From positions 1-13,729 of the forward strand of contig URFD01000040.1 of the NCBI GenBank assembly GCA_900547015.1: 13,729 nt of DNA. Direction: 5' to 3'. The notes beneath the pieces are model-generated. The model was not told the DNA's origin. It worked only from the letters and a program-made list of their open reading frames with translations, and made no database searches. Shown one piece after another: positions 13,051 to 13,729 of this stretch. Within the stretch, counting starts at the first letter, position 1, and the number at the start of each line of letters is the position of its first letter. Source of the DNA: an uncultured Oscillospiraceae bacterium (lineage in GTDB: Bacteria > Bacillota > Clostridia > Oscillospirales > Ruminococcaceae). A program made the position numbers and the translations under genes.

Positions 13051-13729
13051 ATGAAGATGTTCAAAACGAAGGAATACCACATCGCAGCCCGGGACGGCAG
13101 ATTGTTGACTGCCGGTCAGGACAATCTGATTGTCGTGGAGGCACAGCGGGAGGACCCAGCTCAGCGGTGGAAGTTTGTCCAGGCGGCAGACGGCTGCTCC
13201 TATCGCATCCTCAATGTTCAGAGCAAAAAGGCGCTGGACATCATCGATGGCGGGGTTGTCAACGGTGCGTGGACCCATCAGTGGGACGAAGTAGAAACCC
13301 CAAGCCAGCTGTGGAGAATCGAGGAGGACCAGACAGCGGTTCGTCTGTGCTCGCTGTCCAGCGGAAAATATCTGGATGTTGCGCTCGAGGATGCCACCCA
13401 TGTTCAGATTTGGGATCGCGGAGGAGAAAACCAACTGTGGACCGTCACAGCGGTAGAACAGAGCAAGGCGGAAAAATCGACCGCCATCAAGGAGAAGGAG
13501 CCTTCGGCAATCAAACACCCGGACCCGACCGCCATCAAGGAGAAGGAGCCTTCCGCGATTAAGCACCCGGACCCAACTGCCATCAAGGAAAAGGAGCCTT
13601 CGGCAATCAAACACCCAGACCCAACCGCCATCAAGGAAAAGGAACCTTCCGCAATCAAGGCACAGGAAAAAGCTCCGGCGCGGACTCCGTCCAAACCGCA
13701 GGGAAAACGAAAAAGAGGAAATCGGAAAT
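13051..13729 (+). CDS. Ricin-type beta-trefoil protein with charged tandem repeats (3' end outside window)
   Basis: The frame from ATG 13051 is open to the window edge (226 complete codons), so the gene is partial. Residues about 7-135 form a ricin B-type beta-trefoil domain, shown by three QxW motifs: QRW (38-40), QLW (86-88) and QLW (128-130), with repeats such as YRILNVQSKKALDI and VRLCSLSSGKYLDV. Such domains usually bind sugars, but some are structural or bind other ligands. No signal peptide or membrane segment precedes it, so it is probably cytoplasmic or exported by another route. Residues 144-207 are four copies of a 16-residue unit, then a basic tail (GKRKRGNRK at the edge). The start codon follows AAAGGAG and GAGGT. 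A catalytic or anchor domain could follow outside the window. Confidence 0.82.
   Translation, partial: MKMFKTKEYHIAARDGRLLTAGQDNLIVVEAQREDPAQRWKFVQAADGCSYRILNVQSKKALDIIDGGVVNGAWTHQWDEVETPSQLWRIEEDQTAVRLCSLSSGKYLDVALEDATHVQIWDRGGENQLWTVTAVEQSKAEKSTAIKEKEPSAIKHPDPTAIKEKEPSAIKHPDPTAIKEKEPSAIKHPDPTAIKEKEPSAIKAQEKAPARTPSKPQGKRKRGNRK
13480..13671 (+). repeat. Four 48-bp in-frame tandem repeats
   Basis: Each copy encodes TAIKEKEPSAIKHPDP; copies are 13480-13527, 13528-13575, 13576-13623 and 13624-13671, the last ending AQEK instead of HPDP. Silent differences alternate: copies 1 and 3 share TCGGCAATCAAA, while copies 2 and 4 share TCC-GC-AT-AAG variants, which suggests growth by duplication of a 96-bp pair. 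Confidence 0.95.

Noticed and set aside
12429..13082. N-terminal extension of the S24 regulator to a 435-residue protein
   Set aside because: The extension would run through the regulator's own promoter, the divergent promoter and the small membrane gene; GTG 12428 has a good ribosome binding site and gives a normal family length.
13404..13694. Minus-strand repetitive open frame opposite the ricin-domain gene
   Set aside because: It is the antisense of the 48-bp repeats; the plus strand has the promoter, ribosome binding site and QxW domain.
11775..13729. Prophage or integrated element around the S24 repressor
   Set aside because: No integrase, structural phage gene, attachment repeats or insertion sequence is visible, and the flanking genes look chromosomal; the right side outside the window was not available.

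Overview
The window looks like the chromosome of a Gram-positive anaerobe of the class Clostridia, probably the Oscillospiraceae/Ruminococcaceae side. This is an inference from gene order (HPr kinase, PHP phosphatase, MurB, RapZ, WhiA, DnaE, PfkA in one direction), strong AAGGAGG-type ribosome binding sites, and GC-rich codon use that nearly avoids TTA, CTA and TCA. There is no tRNA, rRNA, CRISPR array, transposase or clear phage structural gene.

Positions 1-8420 hold a tight plus-strand operon: hprK, a YcdX-type PHP phosphatase, murB, rapZ, whiA and dnaE, with gaps of 24-67 bases. An extended -10 promoter sits in front of hprK, centred in a 13-bp inverted repeat. The operon joins carbon control (HPr kinase), cell-wall precursor synthesis (MurB), the RapZ nucleotide-binding adaptor, a division or chromosome regulator (WhiA) and replication (DnaE). 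The yvcK/glmR gene often found between rapZ and whiA is missing here. After a 281-base gap with its own consensus promoter come pfkA and a CYTH-domain gene, closed by a strong terminator at 10217. PfkA makes fructose-1,6-bisphosphate, a known activator of HPr kinase, so the two blocks are metabolically linked.

Positions 10299-11477 are a separate two-gene unit: a short formate/nitrite-family channel and a DIP1984-family coiled-coil protein whose start overlaps the channel's stop. Next is a non-coding stretch (11478-11713) with a T-loop-like hairpin and a possible pseudoknot, then a 19-bp bidirectional terminator shared with the convergent gene.

Positions 11775-12884 are the most interesting part. 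A self-cleaving XRE/S24 (LexA-like) repressor is encoded leftward, and a 62-residue single-span membrane protein is encoded rightward from a back-to-back promoter. Four 15-bp sites of the form TTTGC-N5-GCAAA, some imperfect, lie between the two genes. They cover the -35 of the repressor promoter, flank and fill the promoter of the small gene, and sit close to its ribosome binding site. The layout recalls lexA-yneA and lexA-sosA loci of Bacillus and Staphylococcus, where damage releases a small membrane division inhibitor, but repressor, operator and effector all look unrelated in sequence.

From 12901 to the end a strong promoter drives a gene cut by the window edge. It encodes a ricin-type beta-trefoil domain without a signal peptide, followed by four 16-residue charged repeats. 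Its ribosome binding site lies inside a perfect hairpin.
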